36,233 bases of DNA from Enterovirga sp. (GTDB lineage: Bacteria > Pseudomonadota > Alphaproteobacteria > Rhizobiales > Beijerinckiaceae), in assembly GCA_028290695.1 (NCBI GenBank), contig JAQGJJ010000060.1, positions 1-36,233 of the forward strand, in the 5' to 3' direction. Shown in pieces: positions 33,416 to 36,233 of the stretch (position 1 is the first letter of the stretch; each line of letters starts with the position of its first letter). Made by a program: the position numbers and the translations under genes. The notes beneath the pieces are model-generated. The model was not told where the DNA came from. It worked only from the letters and a program-made list of their open reading frames with translations, and ran no database searches.

Positions 33416-33922
33416 TCAGCGGTTCAGCACCAGGACGCCGCCATTGAGATAGGCGGCGTACAGCACCCAGCCGAGATAGGGCGCCAGCAGCCAGGCCGCG
33501 ACCCGGTCGACGGGCCGGAACGCCACGATGGTCATGCCGAGCGCGCCCAGGAGCAGGACCATGTTCGCCGCACCCGCGGCCGGACTGCGGGCCGCGAAGA
33601 AGGACCACGACCAGAGCGCGTTCAGCGCCAATTGCACGAAGAACCAGCCGAGCGCCCGTCCGCGGCCCGGCGTCTCGGCCGGAGCGGCGAGAATCCGCCA
33701 GGCCGCATAGGCCATCAGCACGTACAGAACGCTCCAGACAGGCCCGAAGGCTCCGTTCGGCGGCGTGAGCGGCGGCTTCGCCAGGCCCGCATACCAGGTC
33801 GGGATGTTGGGCAGCGTCGCCAACGAGCCGAGGCCTGCCGTCGTGGCGACCGGCAGGGTGGCGAGCAGGAAACGGCCGGCCGGTCCGTTCCGGTGGGCGT
33901 GCGGCGCGGCGGCGGTGTTCAT
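33416..33922 (-). CDS. tspO: TspO/MBR-family tryptophan-rich sensory protein
   Basis: A 168-residue membrane protein with five hydrophobic helices. Family markers are WYAGLAKPPLTPPNGAFGPVWSVLYVLMAYAAWR and FFVQLALNALWSWSFF, rich in Trp and Pro. TspO proteins bind tetrapyrroles and related ligands and modulate pigment or stress responses in alphaproteobacteria. An N-terminal tail of about 15 residues (MNTAAAPHAHRNGPAG) precedes the first helix. The ATG at 33922 is chosen over a longer frame to 34084. It is divergent from the metC-like gene. Confidence 0.92.
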   Translation of the reverse strand: MNTAAAPHAHRNGPAGRFLLATLPVATTAGLGSLATLPNIPTWYAGLAKPPLTPPNGAFGPVWSVLYVLMAYAAWRILAAPAETPGRGRALGWFFVQLALNALWSWSFFAARSPAAGAANMVLLLGALGMTIVAFRPVDRVAAWLLAPYLGWVLYAAYLNGGVLVLNR

Positions 33923-33980
33923 GCTCCGTCCGATCGGATAGGCGTCGCGTAAAGACGCGCCCCTGCCCGAGAGGTTCCGA

Positions 33981-35138
33981 ATGGCCGACGCCGCATCCTG
34001 GTCCAAGAAGAGCCTCGCGGCGCAGGCTCTCGGCCGGATCGACCCGATCACCAAGGCGGTTGTTCCGCCCATCCATCTCGCCACGACCTACATCCGCGAC
34101 CCGGACAACGCCTACAGCTCCGGCTTCGTGTACGGCCGGCCGGACAACGCGACCGTGCGGCAGACCGAGGAGGTGATCGCCATGCTGGAGGAGGCGCCCG
34201 CCGGCGCCCTCCTGTTCTCGTCCGGAATGGCGGCCGCCAATGCCTGCTTCGCGGCGCTCTCGCCCGGCGACCACGTCGTCGTGTCGGCCGTGATGTACTG
34301 GGCGCTGCGCAACTGGCTGCTGACGGAAGCGACCCGCTGGGGATTGCGGGTCGAAACCGTCGAAACGGACGACCTCGACGCGCTGAAGGCCGCGGTCCGG
34401 CCCGGGGAAACGAAGCTCGTCTGGATCGAGACACCCTCGAACCCGCTCTGGACGATCACGGACATCGCCGGCGCGGCCGCCATCGCGCATGCGGCCGGGG
34501 CGCGGCTGGCCGTGGATTCGACGGCCGCCTCGCCCTTCCACACCCGCCCGCTCACGCTGGGCGCGGACATCGTCATGCATGCCGCGACCAAGATCCTGAA
34601 CGGCCATTCCGACGTGGTCGCCGGCGTTCTCGCGGCCCGCGCCGACGATGCCTACTGGGCCCAGGTGAAGAAGGTCCGGGCCGGCGGCGGCGCCATCATC
34701 GGCCCGCTCGAGGCCTATCTGCTCAACCGCGGCCTCAAGACGTTCTACGTGCGGGCGGCCGCCCAGGCGAAAGGCGCGGCCGACCTGGCGGAGCGCCTGT
34801 CGGCGCACCCGCGCGTGACGCGCGTTCTTTATCCCGGCCTGCCCCAGCATCCCGGGCACGACCTTGCTGCCCGGCAGATGGAGAACGGCTTCGGCACCAT
34901 GCTGTCGGTGCAGGTGAGCGGGGGCGAGTCCGCGGCCATCGGCACGGCGGCGGCCGTGCGGCTGTGGAAGCGCGCCACCTCACTCGGCGGCGTCGAGAGC
35001 CTGGTCGAGCACCGCGCCTCCGTCGAAGGCCCGGGCACACCCTGCCCGCCGGACCTGCTGCGCCTCTCGACCGGTATCGAGGATCCCGAGGACCTCTACC
35101 GCGACCTCGACGAGGCCCTGTCCGCCGCGCATCGCTGA
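33981..35138 (+). CDS. Trans-sulfuration family PLP enzyme (cystathionine beta-lyase-like)
   Basis: A 385-residue Cys/Met-metabolism PLP enzyme. The cofactor lysine is Lys204 (MHAATKILNGHSDVVAG). YGR (51-53) supplies the phosphate-binding Tyr and Arg from the neighbouring subunit, Tyr106 stacks on PLP, Asp179 (LAVDST) contacts the ring nitrogen, and LRLSTGIEDPEDL carries the carboxylate Arg. Two deviations are notable: the family NPT reads NAT (56-58), and the loop after Tyr106 is WALRNWL instead of the usual GGT/GPT-R form. The assignment to cystathionine beta-lyase versus gamma-synthase or another lyase is therefore open. It begins ATGGCCGACGCC; metX and metW lie 14 kb away. Confidence 0.88.
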   Translation: MADAASWSKKSLAAQALGRIDPITKAVVPPIHLATTYIRDPDNAYSSGFVYGRPDNATVRQTEEVIAMLEEAPAGALLFSSGMAAANACFAALSPGDHVVVSAVMYWALRNWLLTEATRWGLRVETVETDDLDALKAAVRPGETKLVWIETPSNPLWTITDIAGAAAIAHAAGARLAVDSTAASPFHTRPLTLGADIVMHAATKILNGHSDVVAGVLAARADDAYWAQVKKVRAGGGAIIGPLEAYLLNRGLKTFYVRAAAQAKGAADLAERLSAHPRVTRVLYPGLPQHPGHDLAARQMENGFGTMLSVQVSGGESAAIGTAAAVRLWKRATSLGGVESLVEHRASVEGPGTPCPPDLLRLSTGIEDPEDLYRDLDEALSAAHR

Positions 35139-35149
35139 AATCGTCGCGC

Positions 35150-36233
35150 TCAGGGCAGTTTCAGCCGGGCGAGCCCGAGCATCGCTCCGCCGGCGAGAAG
35201 GCCCCAGAACGCGGCCCCCACTCCGAAGAAGCTGACGCCGGACGCCGCCACCACGAAGGTGACGACGGCCGGCACGCGCTCATCCTCGCGTGCCAGCGCA
35301 GATTGCAGCGCTCCGCCGAGACTGCCGAGCAGCGCAAGGCCGGCCACCGCCTGGATCAGGAGCGGTGGCGAAGCCGCCACAAAGGCCGCCGCGAACCCCG
35401 CACCGAGCCCGAGCAGCACGTAGGCGACCCCGGCCGTCACGCTCGCGATCCAGCGGCGCCCCGGATCGGGATGGGCGTCCGGCCCCGCGCAGAGCGCGGC
35501 CGTGATGGCGGCGAGGTTCACGGTATGGCCGCCGAAAGGTGCGATCACGGCGCTTGCGATCCCGGTGGCGACGAACAGCGGCCCCGCGGCCGGACGGTAA
35601 CCGTTGGCGTTCAGCACCGCGAGCCCGGGAACGTTCTGCGACGCCATGGTGACCACGAAGAGCGGGACCGCGATCCCCACCAGGGCGTCGAGGGAGAACG
35701 CGGGGGCCACCAGGACGGGGTGCGGCGCGATCGCCGACAGGGCGCCCTCGGGCAGCGGCGTTGCGGCCCAGATGATCGCGGCCGCCACCGACACCGCGAT
35801 CGGAACCGCGTAGGGACGCGCGAAGCGCCACGCGAGGAGCCAGGCCGCCACGATCGGCAAGGCCAGTGCCGGCATCGCGGCGGCCGCCCTTACCGGGGCG
35901 AAGCACAGGTCGAGGAGCACGCCGGCCAGCATGGCGCTGGCGAGCCCGGCCGGGACGGAGGCCACGAGGCGCCCGAACGGCCTCCACAGACCGGCGCAGA
36001 CGATCAGCGCCGCCGCCGACAGGAACGCGCCGACAGCGGCCGGGAAGCCCCCGGCCGGGACGCCGGTCGCGACGAGCAGCGCTGCACCCGGCGTAGACCA
36101 GGCCAGACTGATCGGCATGCGGGTGCGCAGCCCGAGGCCGACCGCGAGAACACCCTTGACCGCGAGCAGCGCGAGCAGCCCCGAGGCCGCCTCGGCGCGG
36201 CTCGCGCCGACTGCCGCCAGGCCCTGGAGCACG
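35150..36233 (-). CDS. benE: BenE-family benzoate/H+ symporter (truncated at window edge)
   Basis: A hydrophobic transporter with about eleven or twelve helices; the N-terminus lies beyond the right edge, since the frame is open to base 36233. The ORF track's first residue is a GTG that is probably internal; about 30 residues may be missing by family length. BenE hallmarks are TMASQNVPGLAVLNANGY, PFGGHTVNLAAITAALCAGPDAHPDPGRRW and the PISLAWSTPGAALL segment. The family imports benzoate with protons; no benzoate catabolic genes are visible, so the substrate is from family knowledge. It converges on the metC-like gene, 11 bases apart. Confidence 0.92.
   Translation of the reverse strand, partial: VLQGLAAVGASRAEAASGLLALLAVKGVLAVGLGLRTRMPISLAWSTPGAALLVATGVPAGGFPAAVGAFLSAAALIVCAGLWRPFGRLVASVPAGLASAMLAGVLLDLCFAPVRAAAAMPALALPIVAAWLLAWRFARPYAVPIAVSVAAAIIWAATPLPEGALSAIAPHPVLVAPAFSLDALVGIAVPLFVVTMASQNVPGLAVLNANGYRPAAGPLFVATGIASAVIAPFGGHTVNLAAITAALCAGPDAHPDPGRRWIASVTAGVAYVLLGLGAGFAAAFVAASPPLLIQAVAGLALLGSLGGALQSALAREDERVPAVVTFVVAASGVSFFGVGAAFWGLLAGGAMLGLARLKLP

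Noticed and set aside
33405-34859. 484-residue minus-strand ORF
   Set aside because: Antisense to the metC-like gene and out of frame with tspO; composition typical of a shadow.

Overview
The window is about 36 kb of very GC-rich chromosomal DNA. Gene content and order point to an alphaproteobacterium of the order Hyphomicrobiales (Rhizobiales), perhaps near Methylobacteriaceae or Salinarimonadaceae. This rests on the aroK-aroB pair divergent from xerD, the metX-metW pair, an NdvA-type glucan exporter, TadG-like proteins, a DUF2125 protein, and ftsEX next to an MJ0042-type zinc finger gene and hpt. The genus is an inference. The DNA is densely coding with uniform codon use. I see no insertion sequence, prophage, CRISPR array, rRNA or tRNA. 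No stretch above 300 bases lacks a gene; the longest gaps are about 274 (16326-16599), 242 (15004-15245) and 211 (4753-4963) bases.

Layout. (1) 1-5300: a partial acyl-CoA dehydrogenase, a Sua5/TsaC-type tRNA-modification enzyme, wrbA divergent from a LysR regulator, an AcuI-type reductase, a MAPEG protein and a small one-helix membrane protein. (2) 5297-10212, all minus: an HNH-like protein followed by a sarcosine/N-methyltryptophan oxidase-type flavoenzyme, and a compact run gpt > protein phosphatase > ROK sugar kinase > EamA transporter. (3) 10391-15003: an NdvA-like exporter, aroB and aroK (coupled by a GTGA overlap), and xerD. (4) 15246-18261: two consecutive secreted TadG-like proteins, one ending in a DUF4114-like acidic signature and one with a VWA domain. 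(5) 18271-24582: metW/metX (also coupled by GTGA), then a tyrosine-branch set (AroQ-type chorismate mutase, HisC-type aminotransferase, TyrC-type dehydrogenase) interrupted by an MFS gene on the other strand. (6) 24684-28384: a complete GGDEF-EAL membrane protein, a DUF2125 protein, a ChaC-type cyclotransferase and an unrecognised 141-residue protein. (7) 28430-31601, minus: ftsE > ftsX > YdcF-like > plsC, an envelope and division operon. (8) 31701-36233: zinc-finger membrane protein, hpt, receiver-only response regulator, TspO, a trans-sulfuration-type PLP enzyme and a partial BenE transporter.

The most interesting signal is at 28376-28439. Two exact copies of the alphaproteobacterial LexA (SOS) box, GTTC-N7-GTTC, lie 34 bases apart between the end of plsC and the start of the unrecognised 141-residue gene. 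One box overlaps that gene's predicted start codon. This predicts a DNA-damage-inducible gene of unknown function attached to the end of a cell-division and phospholipid operon. Other points worth checking are a small HNH-like protein coupled to a flavin oxidase, hairpins and inverted repeats in the leaders of lysR and the chorismate mutase gene, and active-site deviations in the SolA-like and MetC-like enzymes.
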